Shown here piece by piece: positions 1 through 7,530 of a DNA stretch of 64,000 nucleotides. The notes under the pieces are model-generated. The model was not told the origin of the DNA. It saw only the letters and a list, made by a program, of their open reading frames with translations, and ran no database searches. Origin of the DNA: Roseobacter weihaiensis (GTDB lineage: Bacteria > Pseudomonadota > Alphaproteobacteria > Rhodobacterales > Rhodobacteraceae); NCBI RefSeq assembly GCF_020622345.1, contig NZ_JACNMO010000008.1, positions 142,073 through 206,072 of the forward strand. Reading direction: 5' to 3'. A program made the position numbers and the translations under genes. Position 1 is the stretch's first letter; each line of letters begins with the position of its first letter.

Positions 1-14
1 AATTTGGCGCAAAA

Positions 15-269
15 ATGCTCGATGAACATTTCAAGCGGCAGGTCTTAGAAGGCACAACTGACCTTCGATTGGCCGGCGGTGTGATACTGGATATCACGCT
101 TGAAACTACGCAAGTCAATGAAGGCGGTCTATGGCAAAATAAGTCCTACAGCGTGTCTGAAGTTCATGGCTGGCGGCAAAACCCACAGCAGGCGGATTTG
201 CTACTTTCGCATCGCAGCGATGGCGATGATCAGGGCGATCAGAATGACGACGAGAATGGGCCACGCTGA
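15..269 (+). CDS. Possible small hydrophilic protein or C-terminal fragment
   Basis: An 84-residue frame that is also open to the left edge of the window, so it may be the end of a longer gene. No ribosome binding site is visible before the ATG at 15. The C-terminal third is rich in Asp, Asn and Gln and lies antisense to the small membrane protein at 201-377, which argues that at least that part may be fortuitous. No family is recognised. Confidence 0.22.
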   Translation: MLDEHFKRQVLEGTTDLRLAGGVILDITLETTQVNEGGLWQNKSYSVSEVHGWRQNPQQADLLLSHRSDGDDQGDQNDDENGPR

Positions 270-377
270 ACCAAAACCAACCCAGTTGATAAGTAGTTGA
301 AGCAACACCACGGCCAGGGCAATCGCGGAAATTTCCGCGACTAGCTTGATCAGCCGTTTGATGTACTTGTCGTCCAA
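201..377 (-). CDS. Small two-helix membrane protein, holin-like position
   Basis: A 58-residue frame starting with TTG at 377, preceded by GAGAGG with nine bases of spacing. After a charged N-terminus (DDKYIKRLIK) come two hydrophobic segments, roughly residues 13-32 and 38-55, separated by a short loop containing NWVGFGSAWP, and the protein ends in MRK. It follows the terminase nuclease gene on the same strand with a 73-bp gap. Size, double-helix topology and phage context resemble small holins or other phage membrane proteins, but no conserved motif proves this. The start codon is inferred, because no ATG lies in frame before the first helix. Confidence 0.55.
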   Translation of the reverse strand: MDDKYIKRLIKLVAEISAIALAVVLLQLLINWVGFGSAWPILVVILIALIIAIAAMRK

Positions 378-450
378 GGTTGGTTGCCTCTCGCGGTTTT
401 TCGCCAGCCTATGCCAAATTCACTGATAAATGGTAAGGCTTCTTGTGACG

Positions 451-1164
451 TCACCAAAAGCCCCTGAGCGGGGCCTCCCCGATATGTGCGCCGACGCCGC
501 GGTGATCGGACAGCCATAGGGCAAGCGCGCCAGACACGGCCAAGTCAGCATGGCCGAACTTCGTGCCGCCCTCGATCCGCACACGCCCGGTCGATCCCAC
601 ATCGGCCTCGAAGCTCTCAAGCTCTTGGCGCAGGAGGTCGCGGGCCTCGAAGTTGCCGATGGACAGGTCGCCCGTGTGGATCGCCGAGTTCAGCGCCGAT
701 AGAAGCCGGGTGCGGCCCACGTTGTTGAAGGTGCGCCCGCGCTCTTTCGATTCCGTTTCGTTTTCACCAGCCACCATCTGAACGCGGGTGTGCTGGACCG
801 ACTTCGAGTCGAGCAAATCACAAAACGCACGGCCCACCCCGGAGGAATCCACGACGAGGTAGGCGCGGCTTGCGATAGCCGGATCAATCATCAGGTTCCG
901 GGTCACGATGGCGAGGTCTGCATAGGACATGGCGGGCAAATGATCCGCCCGCACAATCTCGCGGCGGCGCTTGGTCAGTTCCTGCCGCCCATTCGCATCG
1001 TAAAAAGGCACGCGCTCGTCGAGCAGGATCGAATAGGCGTTGCGGTCCTGAGCCTGTGCAATGTCGAGGCCCACGAGGAAGCGGCGATAGCCTTTGACGA
1101 TCTCGACCGCCGGGTCCGCGTTCGGCAGGATCAAGTCCTCGCCCTTTTCAACCAAGGCCTGCAT
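451..1164 (-). CDS. Terminase large subunit, nuclease domain (separate gene)
   Basis: The 237-residue product corresponds to the C-terminal RNase H-like nuclease half of a phage terminase. Visible acidic residues at the expected places are D34 (FLVGLDIA), D106 (YLVVDSSG) and D207 (FGHADLAV), which would bind the metals that cut concatemeric phage DNA. The start ATG at 1164 lies 17 bases before the end of the ATPase gene, in a different frame, and has its own GGAG ribosome binding site, so the two halves are probably made as separate, translationally coupled proteins. It is the penultimate gene of the packaging operon in this window. A recent frameshift that split one gene is the alternative. 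Confidence 0.72.
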   Translation of the reverse strand: MQALVEKGEDLILPNADPAVEIVKGYRRFLVGLDIAQAQDRNAYSILLDERVPFYDANGRQELTKRRREIVRADHLPAMSYADLAIVTRNLMIDPAIASRAYLVVDSSGVGRAFCDLLDSKSVQHTRVQMVAGENETESKERGRTFNNVGRTRLLSALNSAIHTGDLSIGNFEARDLLRQELESFEADVGSTGRVRIEGGTKFGHADLAVSGALALWLSDHRGVGAHIGEAPLRGFW

Positions 1165-1942
1165 AGAGGTCTCCTAATCTGAGTTGGGGTGTGTCGGTGA
1201 ACGCGGCGGCAATTGCTGCCGAGTCGAAAAACTGCTGGCCGCGGCCCATCCAGTTCAGGCCGTGTTCTACGTCGAACTCGAACTTGGACAGCACCTTTCG
1301 CTGACGCGCGACCAGCTTCGCCATGCGGGGCAGATCGAGGGAGCAGGCGCGGATGCGTTCGACTTCGGGATACATCTCCCAGTCGCTCCACATCTCATAG
1401 GCCTTGCCCGACTTTCCGCCCGGTGTGGTGATCAGGATTGTCTTCGCGTTGTCTTCGGCAATCGAAAGGGTCGAGCCGAAAACGTCATCGGGGATGAACG
1501 CGGCCTCGTCATAGATCAGCAGCCCGTTTTTGACGCCGTAGCCACGGGCCTGTTCACCGTTTTGGCCCGCCGGAACGCAGACCACGGACGAGCCGTTCTT
1601 GAGGTGCAACTCGGTCATGGTGCGCCGCTTGGTTTCGATGGGCAGCGCCATCCGTTCCCAAGTGAAGGCGATCTTGGCGAACAGCAATTGAGACTGCGGC
1701 AACGTCTTTGAAAGGATGATCACCTGATGGTCGGGCTTGGACAGTTCCTGGCCTGCCATCACGCCGACGGTGGTCGATTTGCCGATCCGCCGCGACGCCA
1801 ACACCATGATGATGTCTGAGGCGGAATTCATCAGCTTGCGCTGCCATTCATCGGGCGGGCCACCGACAACCCGCTCAAGCAGCAGCTCCGGCTTTACCCG
1901 CTCGTTGAGCGTGCGGAGGAACAGGCCGAGATCATTCGACAT
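1148..1942 (-). CDS. Terminase large subunit, ATPase domain (separate gene)
   Basis: The 264-residue product carries the motor half of a large terminase: a Walker A-type loop ASRRIGKST (residues 49-57), a Walker B strand with catalytic acid LLIYDEA (141-147) and a coupling segment ILITTPGG (about 169-176). It would power DNA translocation into the prohead through the portal. The protein ends after about 80 further residues, where a normal TerL would continue into its nuclease domain; here that domain is the next gene. The start overlaps the end of the TerS-like gene by 11 bases, consistent with coupled translation. Confidence 0.78.
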   Translation of the reverse strand: MSNDLGLFLRTLNERVKPELLLERVVGGPPDEWQRKLMNSASDIIMVLASRRIGKSTTVGVMAGQELSKPDHQVIILSKTLPQSQLLFAKIAFTWERMALPIETKRRTMTELHLKNGSSVVCVPAGQNGEQARGYGVKNGLLIYDEAAFIPDDVFGSTLSIAEDNAKTILITTPGGKSGKAYEMWSDWEMYPEVERIRACSLDLPRMAKLVARQRKVLSKFEFDVEHGLNWMGRGQQFFDSAAIAAAFTDTPQLRLGDLYAGLG

Positions 1943-2543
1943 CGAGCGGAATCCGCCGGTCTGTCACCACCTGATGGAAGGTCTCGAACGCCTCCGGGTG
2001 CGCGTTGAACACCACCCAAAGCACATCCATCAGCTTTTGGACGTCCGGGTGTTCGTTCAGTCCAAGCACGATGGTCGTCTTGTCGCGCAGATTGGAATAG
2101 ACCTTGAGCAGGTTCTCATAGGATTTGTTCTGATCCCGGAGCAACTGCATCATCGGGGACAGCACATCGAGCAGGTTCTCGCCTTCCACCATATCGTTGA
2201 GGGTCCGATACAGCCGCTTCTGCTCCTTGAGGATTCCTTCAATGCCGCCTTCGATCTTGTCTTGGGCGCTGTTCACTTCCTGATCGAGCGAGGTGGCATC
2301 CAGCTTGTTCGCCTCCACCAGCACGATCTTCTCGACCTCTGGCGTGATGAACCGCTTGCGAAACCTAGTCAGGCTTTCGAGATCGACGCAGCACCTTTGG
2401 GCGATCTCCTTGAACTGGCGGCGGCGCAGCACGCAGTCGAGAACAACCTCAACCACGTCTGACCGGGCGCGGATGGTAGAGCGGCGACCGTTGCCCGATT
2501 CCACGGGCAAGGCCTCCTTGATGCGGTCATAGTTGATGGTCAT
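1932..2543 (-). CDS. Probable terminase small subunit
   Basis: A 203-residue protein just upstream of the terminase ATPase gene. Residues of about 25-60 (VVEVVLDCVLRRRQFKEIAQ and following) look like a helix-turn-helix that could bind the packaging site, followed by a long helical, coiled-coil-prone region (EQKRLYRTLNDMVEGENLLD). Small terminases have this architecture, and position in the operon supports it, but sequence similarity in this family is low, so the call rests on layout. ATG at 2543 is preferred over the longer frame because it overlaps the stop of the preceding gene as ATGA. A phage DNA-binding scaffold-type protein is the alternative. Confidence 0.55.
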   Translation of the reverse strand: MTINYDRIKEALPVESGNGRRSTIRARSDVVEVVLDCVLRRRQFKEIAQRCCVDLESLTRFRKRFITPEVEKIVLVEANKLDATSLDQEVNSAQDKIEGGIEGILKEQKRLYRTLNDMVEGENLLDVLSPMMQLLRDQNKSYENLLKVYSNLRDKTTIVLGLNEHPDVQKLMDVLWVVFNAHPEAFETFHQVVTDRRIPLDVE

Positions 2544-2803
2544 GCGGCAGCCCGCCAGCCTGTCGCCGTGCGCCCGGCCAGTTCGACCATGTGCGGGGCC
2601 ATCCGGCCAATGACACGCCGCGCGTCCGGCCCATAGATCGGGTGATCCGCAACGTCGCGGATGAAGTCGGGTTCTTCCGCCGAGAACAGGCAATCGAGAA
2701 TGGCGTTGCGGGCGAGGGTCACGTCGAACTCACGCACGGTGCGATAGGTGCCCGCCAAAAACTCGCGGGCCGTTGCGTCTGCGGCCTTGGCGAGATCATT
2801 CAT
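2540..2803 (-). CDS. Small phage protein of unknown function
   Basis: An 87-residue helical protein starting MNDLAKAADATAREFLAGTY. It overlaps the preceding gene by 8 bases and shares ATGA with the TerS-like gene downstream, so it is clearly a member of the packaging operon. No motif allows a function to be assigned. Given its place between a coiled-coil protein and the terminase it could be a packaging accessory factor. Confidence 0.5.
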   Translation of the reverse strand: MNDLAKAADATAREFLAGTYRTVREFDVTLARNAILDCLFSAEEPDFIRDVADHPIYGPDARRVIGRMAPHMVELAGRTATGWRAAA

Positions 2804-3176
2804 CGGACACGATCTCCAAGGTTGTGCCCGTCTTCTCGGCCTGTGCCTTGGCGCGGCGATAGAGGGCGGCGTCACGGGCCTGCACACGGGTCAGGCGTAT
2901 CGGTTCCGGGTTGAGGGCATCCTTGATCGACGCTGGGTCGCCTTTGCGTTCGAGCAGGGTCTTGAGTTGGCCGGCCTCGGCCTGTTCCTTCGCGGCGACT
3001 TCCGCTGCCGCCCGCTTCTGATCCTTGATCTCGTCGAGCATTTTTTCGGCATTGGTTTTCAGCCCGCCGATCTGATCTTCGATCTGCTTCGAGACCTGTT
3101 CCGTCAGCGCCTCAAGCAGCTTGGGCGTCGCCTTCTCGATGAATTGCTCCATCAGGCGGTCGTTGTCCTCAGACAT
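2796..3176 (-). CDS. Coiled-coil phage protein
   Basis: A 126-residue, Glu/Lys/Ala-rich protein predicted to be almost wholly helical, with segments such as LTEQVSKQIEDQIGG and DEIKDQKRAAAEVAAKEQAE typical of coiled coils. The ATG at 3176 is chosen because AAGGAG lies six bases before it; the ATG at 3191 is in frame but lacks such a site. It is the first gene after a terminator-like hairpin at 3200-3232 and starts the sub-operon leading into the terminase genes. Helical proteins of this size near terminases are often scaffold or head accessory proteins, but this is inference. Confidence 0.5.
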   Translation of the reverse strand: MSEDNDRLMEQFIEKATPKLLEALTEQVSKQIEDQIGGLKTNAEKMLDEIKDQKRAAAEVAAKEQAEAGQLKTLLERKGDPASIKDALNPEPIRLTRVQARDAALYRRAKAQAEKTGTTLEIVSDE

Positions 3177-3199
3177 GTGCATCTCCTTCACGTTCGCAC

Positions 3200-3232
3200 A
3201 AAAAGAAAGGCAGACCCGGAAGCCCGCCTTTC
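3200..3232 (-). terminator. Intrinsic terminator inside the packaging region
   Basis: On the minus strand the arms GAAAGGC and GCCTTTC enclose a GC-rich 14-base loop and are followed by a run of five T after the second arm. It sits between the 206-residue gene and the coiled-coil protein gene, so it could end or attenuate transcripts from the portal gene before the terminase genes. Confidence 0.6.
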
Positions 3233-3343
3233 TCCTGAACGTGAAGATCTGCGCGACGCCCGGTCTGCACGATCACAATAAGTTCCTGCAATTGCTCAAT
3301 AAAGAACAGTATCAGGTGCTATGGGAGAAAGACCTAAAGTAGG

Positions 3344-3964
3344 TCAGGCCGCCGCCAGAACGTAGGTATGGTTTTCTGCGTTTCTGACGATCTCGCCCTT
3401 GTTGATGGCATTCGCGAGAACCTTGCGGATAGCAGCATCACCAAATTCACCATCGGTGGCGTGGATCAAATCTCGGAACTGGCGCGGTTCAGCCAGCAGG
3501 GGCAAGACGGCTGAACGGATCGTGGAATAACTCGCTTTTACATTCCGGCGCGGCGCGGCCAGTTTCGCGGCCTTCTGCCTGAGCCTTTGCTTCTGCGCCC
3601 GTGCGGGTGCCGCTTCTTCCGCTGCCCACAACTCGCGCGCCGCGTCGATGCCGCCAAAGGTGCTGCGATGATCGGCACCGATGATCTCACGTCCAGCCAG
3701 CACGCGCAGGATGTTCGACCGGAGATCGTCTGGATCGAGGCCCGCCGCGTCACACAGGCTGCGCCGTGACTCCGCCCATGCGCCTCGTTCGCGGGTCAGG
3801 AAATAGAGCGCCTCGCGCCGTGCAAGCTGTGCCTCATCCTGTTCGGAGGCTGGGATCACCTTGCCGAACAGGTCAAGTACCGACCGCGCGACGACCGCGC
3901 GGTAGAGTGATTGTGCGCCGTTGGGCTGTGAGTCGTTCAGGCCGAAGTCGGGGTCTATGATCAT
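3344..3964 (-). CDS. Phage-associated protein with C-terminal winged-helix look
   Basis: A 206-residue protein. The N-terminal half contains DFGLNDSQPNGAQSLYRAVV, then an acidic and Arg-rich segment with SRRSLCDAAGLDPDDLRSNI, reminiscent of small regulatory or structural proteins seen beside phage packaging genes. After a basic linker (residues about 120-140), the last 65 residues (VLPLLAEPRQFRDLIHATDG and EIVRNAENHTYVL) resemble a winged helix. The start ATG overlaps the portal stop as TGATG. The role is unknown; a DNA-binding regulator or head-completion factor are both possible. Confidence 0.5.
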   Translation of the reverse strand: MIIDPDFGLNDSQPNGAQSLYRAVVARSVLDLFGKVIPASEQDEAQLARREALYFLTRERGAWAESRRSLCDAAGLDPDDLRSNILRVLAGREIIGADHRSTFGGIDAARELWAAEEAAPARAQKQRLRQKAAKLAAPRRNVKASYSTIRSAVLPLLAEPRQFRDLIHATDGEFGDAAIRKVLANAINKGEIVRNAENHTYVLAAA

Positions 3965-5310
3965 CAGACATCCCGCGTGCCGACGATGGGAGAAATGTCG
4001 CCCCCGTCCTCGTCGATCATGTCCTTCTCATCTTCCCACGAGCGATCCGCGCGGACGATCTCGCCCTTTTGCAGGTTCTCATGTAGCGAGGCGCGGCTGA
4101 TGATCCCAGACAGATACAGCTTCATTTGCTGCTCGATCATCTTCGGCTCCATCGCGCTTTCGATGAAGTCCCGCGACAGGGTCACGGAGGCCTCATCAGG
4201 ATCATCACCTACCCATTCAGCAGCAAGGCGCAGAAGGCGGTTAAGACCGGCCTCGACGGACACAACGACACCATGCAGGAGCGCAAGCTCTGACCGCGTG
4301 CGCTGCGTCGCTGTGCCGAGCGTCTCGTTGCGGTTCACGGTCGAAGACAGCATCCGCGCGCCCAGCGAGATCATCGTTTCGGATTTCTCCTCCATGATCT
4401 CCTTCATTGCCGCGACACCGGCTCCCGTGAATTCCAGCATCCCGACTTCCGTGCCTTCGGGCAGCGTCCAGACAGCGCCTGATCCGATTTGCGTTGGCAC
4501 CTTGTTCGCCGGGATCGACCCAGCCACCCACGGCGTCGGGCTGGCCGTCAGGAAGATGGCGTGTTCCCGATCCGCGCTGTTCTTGAAGTGCGAGATCGCG
4601 ACCTTGCAGAGCGACAGGAACGGCGGGCTGACATGCTCCGGGCGCAAGCCTTCGTGGCTGACCATCAGAAACGGGATATAGTCGAGCGGCTTGCCGTTGA
4701 TCGTCGGGATATGGTTCTCGCCCACATCGACACGGGTTTTGTGCTGGTCCCGGATGAAGCGCCGGAACTGATAGACACCGGCCTCAAGGATCAATTCGTA
4801 GGTGACGTCTGACCCCTCCCAATCCTCGTCCGAGGCCAGATGCACGCGGGTCAGCACCTTCCGCCCGTCAACGAAGCCCGTGGAGAAGTCTTCGATGGTT
4901 TCGGCTTGGAAGGTCGAGATATGAGGCACGGCATTCGCACGCGCGCCATCTGCCGGAAAGTCGAGCAGGATGCCGAAGCGCCCCATCGTTGCGACCTCGC
5001 GCACCATGTCCTCGACAAGCACCTGCATCGGAGCGTTCTCATAGGTCGCGTTCAGACGCATCGGTTCGAGGCGCGGCGGCAGCTTGATCACGGGGTCTTT
5101 GCGCAGGGCCAGACCGACAAGCGCGCGCAAGGTCATCTCGGGCGCACCGTAGAAGCAGGCCCGGTCGAGATAGTGAGTGTAGTTTTGCGCCGACATGCCT
5201 TCGGGTTTCGGGACATACAGTTGCCCCTGATTCTTCACTGCATCCTCGCCGTCGAGGCAGTCACGGATAAGATGATACTGGCCTTGCAGGCGGTCCCAGT
5301 GCTTGCTCAT
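3964..5310 (-). CDS. Phage portal protein (DUF4055-like)
   Basis: The 448-residue product has the size and composition of a portal, the ring through which DNA enters the capsid. Features seen are YGAPEMTLRALVGLALRKDP near the N-terminus, a repeated tyrosine- and acid-rich central domain, GGAGVAAM-like and NRNETLGTATQRTRSELALL helical segments toward the C-terminus, and an acidic tail. These resemble the DUF4055 portal group as I remember it; the assignment was not tested by search. Position upstream of TerS and TerL supports it. It is coupled by ATGA overlap to the 90-residue gene before it. Confidence 0.62.
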   Translation of the reverse strand: MSKHWDRLQGQYHLIRDCLDGEDAVKNQGQLYVPKPEGMSAQNYTHYLDRACFYGAPEMTLRALVGLALRKDPVIKLPPRLEPMRLNATYENAPMQVLVEDMVREVATMGRFGILLDFPADGARANAVPHISTFQAETIEDFSTGFVDGRKVLTRVHLASDEDWEGSDVTYELILEAGVYQFRRFIRDQHKTRVDVGENHIPTINGKPLDYIPFLMVSHEGLRPEHVSPPFLSLCKVAISHFKNSADREHAIFLTASPTPWVAGSIPANKVPTQIGSGAVWTLPEGTEVGMLEFTGAGVAAMKEIMEEKSETMISLGARMLSSTVNRNETLGTATQRTRSELALLHGVVVSVEAGLNRLLRLAAEWVGDDPDEASVTLSRDFIESAMEPKMIEQQMKLYLSGIISRASLHENLQKGEIVRADRSWEDEKDMIDEDGGDISPIVGTRDV

Positions 5311-5579
5311 TCCGCTGCCTCCAATACCAGCCCAAGCAGGTGGCGATAAGGCAGTTCGAAACGACCGCCGCCTGCCTGAACGCGCAGCCCATCGCGGCTG
5401 CGGTCGATCATGACGGCATCGACCGTCACGTCGCGCTGTTCCGGGTTGAGCAGCAGTTCACGCAGGCCGGATTGCAGGGCCTGCTTCGAGATCGGGATGG
5501 AAAAGGCTGTCGATGAAGAAACGGTTTTCTGGGCGAGCGTGCAGGCCGCGTCACCATCCGCAGTGAAAGTGATTTGCAT
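5307..5579 (-). CDS. Unknown 90-residue phage protein
   Basis: The product begins MQITFTADGDAACTLAQKTV and ends in LPYRHLLGLVLEAAE. The frame is open to 5750, but the ATG at 5579 is preferred because the upstream stretch is Pro/Arg-rich noise and overlaps the start region of the oppositely transcribed SIR2 gene. It overlaps the portal gene start by ATGA and so probably opens the packaging operon. No known motif is seen. Confidence 0.42.
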   Translation of the reverse strand: MQITFTADGDAACTLAQKTVSSSTAFSIPISKQALQSGLRELLLNPEQRDVTVDAVMIDRSRDGLRVQAGGGRFELPYRHLLGLVLEAAE

Positions 5580-5857
5580 GGGTTGATGCTTTCTTTGTGG
5601 GTGAACGGCCATCCGAAAGGAACGTCGCGCGAAAGATGGCCGTTCAGGAGAGCCAAGCCGCGCATGTCGAATGTGGGCGGACGCCGCCGGGGCACTCAAC
5701 TCATGTTTAAGGTGCAGGACGTTGTTCGCGCTGGGTAAATCAGGTGCCACCCATCAATGTGGAAACCGCTGTTGCAACTACCAGTAGTTTCGTCGTTCCA
5801 TGTGTTCAGCCGACCTTCCACACTAGGACCACCAAATCAGAAAGTGAGTGCATTAAG

Positions 5858-7159
5858 TTGAGCGAGTATTTTGAGATTGCATACGCCGCCGCTGCCAAGC
5901 GTCTATGCATTTTTACCGGGACGGGCTTTTCGAAAGCTCTGAGCGAAAACAACGCCCCAGGCTGGCAGGAATTGCTCGAAGCAATCTGTGATGAACACGT
6001 AGAAAACGATGAGTTCAAGGAAGCGCTTTTTCCAGCGGATGGCCTGCCGTCACTACAACTAGACGAAGCAGCGCAAGTTATAGGTATCGAACTCTCCAAG
6101 AATGGAAAGTCAATACACGACGAAATCGCCAAGCTAATATCAGATATCGAACTTTCTGGCTCCTACCCTGAGACCGAGAAGTTTTTAAAAGAGCGGTCTT
6201 ATCGAATTGTAACTACAAACTATGATAAATTGGCCGAGACCTTGGCAGAGGATGACTGCCAATCTCTCTCTCCGGGCCGCCCAATTCCACGCTCAAACAG
6301 CCGAGTAAAGACTTTCCATGTGCACGGTTCGATTGAGGTACCTCGTCGGATGGTCGTCACTGCTGATGACTATTTCAATTTTATGAATTCCGAAGCGTAC
6401 TTTTCCCGAAAGCTAAGTACTGTCCTGCATGAGAATACCGTGGTCATTCTCGGTTACTCTCTAGGGGACACTAATCTCAAGGCAATCTTAAGCGATTATC
6501 GAGGTTTCGTTCGAAGTCACACCGTCAGTAATAGCATCTTTCTAATTTCAAGGGGATCGGTCGATCAGAGGATCGTTGATTACTATTCAAACTGTTATGG
6601 CATCAGAGTTATTCAGGAGACAGAAGTAGAGGAGTTTTTTGCCAACACAAACGCCAAGATCGAGGAAGCCGAAGACTGTTTGGAAAAATCAGTCAGAAAC
6701 ATCACCAAAGTCCTATACGACAAGCACCACTTCAAAGAGAAATACCTACAGGCCGAGAGCTCTTTTTACCAAATTGTATCGGCAATCGGCGCTATTGGGG
6801 CAAGTCTTGAAGAGGATGCTGTTGTCGATACCTTTGCAGATATCATTTCTAAGAAGAAGGAGATGACCAGTAAAACGGGGGCATGGCCACAGTATGTCCA
6901 ACTCGCCTCATGGCTCACTTACTTGGGTAGCTTAATAGACGTTCGAGATACTTCCGTTGAGAAAATCTATTTGGACGCTGTCAAATTTTCGATGGAGAAA
7001 ATGAGTAAAGGCATGGTTTTGGGCTACTCATGGCACGCGTATAAGGTTTGGGATGCGCGGTGGTCTAGCCTGACAGCGGACAATCGCTCCCTTGTAGCAA
7101 AGCACATTAAGGAGAAATCTAGTGATCCTGATGCAGCTGAGATCGTTGCGCGCGCCTAG
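5858..7159 (+). CDS. SIR2-like NADase-type defence protein
   Basis: The frame can begin at ATG 5744 (471 residues) or, more probably, at TTG 5858 (433 residues), just before the conserved domain. Numbered from the longer form, it shows FTGTGFSKA (57-65), TTNYD (157-161), a His in FHVHGS (194) and VILGYSLGDTNLKA (234-247), the NAD-binding and catalytic landmarks of SIR2 domains. A helical C-terminal half of about 200 residues has no recognised motif and may sense phage. SIR2 proteins of this type deplete NAD during phage infection; that role is inferred here. It is the only plus-strand gene of the element, is AT-rich compared with its neighbours, and sits as cargo between the primase and packaging genes. 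Confidence 0.82.
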   Translation: MSEYFEIAYAAAAKRLCIFTGTGFSKALSENNAPGWQELLEAICDEHVENDEFKEALFPADGLPSLQLDEAAQVIGIELSKNGKSIHDEIAKLISDIELSGSYPETEKFLKERSYRIVTTNYDKLAETLAEDDCQSLSPGRPIPRSNSRVKTFHVHGSIEVPRRMVVTADDYFNFMNSEAYFSRKLSTVLHENTVVILGYSLGDTNLKAILSDYRGFVRSHTVSNSIFLISRGSVDQRIVDYYSNCYGIRVIQETEVEEFFANTNAKIEEAEDCLEKSVRNITKVLYDKHHFKEKYLQAESSFYQIVSAIGAIGASLEEDAVVDTFADIISKKKEMTSKTGAWPQYVQLASWLTYLGSLIDVRDTSVEKIYLDAVKFSMEKMSKGMVLGYSWHAYKVWDARWSSLTADNRSLVAKHIKEKSSDPDAAEIVARA

Positions 7160-7530
7160 CTGCAATCTAACTAAGAGATTTCCGAGTGTGGGGCCGGGTT
7201 TCCACGTTAGCAGCAGGGGGTTCCAAAAGGTGCCGGTGTGTGCCTGCGACTTGGTCGCAACTGGATGTTGCAGCGTTGTTGCAGAACCTGCCCAACCGCT
7301 TGATGCGCCTCGGCAATTCACCGGCGGAATTGATCGGTGATCAATTGGTCGGGCGCAACTATGTCAGCATTGTTGACATATCACGGATAGACCGCTCCGA
7401 GTGACAGTCGCAGTACGCCCGCAGCGCGGCAGGCATCACGGGCAGCAGTTTATACCGTCACTGCCGTTAATAGAGATACATACTATTAAGACGAGTGACG
7501 GTATAACTGCGACCAAGTCGCAACTGCGTA
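7160..7530. other. Palindrome-rich gap, candidate satellite replication origin
   Basis: This 371-bp gap separates the convergent SIR2 and primase genes and holds an unusual density of symmetric sequence. Two 15-bp copies of one motif, each itself a palindrome (GCGAC-TTG-GTCGC type), lie in inverted orientation at 7245-7259 and 7508-7522. Between them are AATTGATC/GATCAATT at 7328-7346, TATGTCA/TGACATA at 7360-7380, and a nested structure of 13-bp arms (7450-7462 and 7494-7506) around 7-bp arms (7467-7473 and 7483-7489). Satellites often place the origin beside the primase, which makes an origin the favoured reading; a bidirectional terminator could account for the nested hairpin. Confidence 0.45.
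7450..7506. repeat. Nested inverted repeat
   Basis: Outer arms TTATACCGTCACT and its exact complement enclose inner arms TTAATAG and CTATTAA, with four unpaired bases between the arms on each side and a nine-base loop. The whole could fold into an interrupted hairpin or cruciform. There is no T-run of normal terminator length on either side. Confidence 0.75.

Noticed and set aside
1148..1164. Programmed frameshift joining the terminase halves
   Set aside because: No slippery heptamer was found in the 17-base overlap, and the second gene has its own ribosome binding site.
1..5579. Gene transfer agent cluster, common in Rhodobacterales
   Set aside because: The portal and terminase are next to integrase, AlpA and primase genes, and no GTA capsid or tail genes are present; the known GTA clusters lack an integrase.
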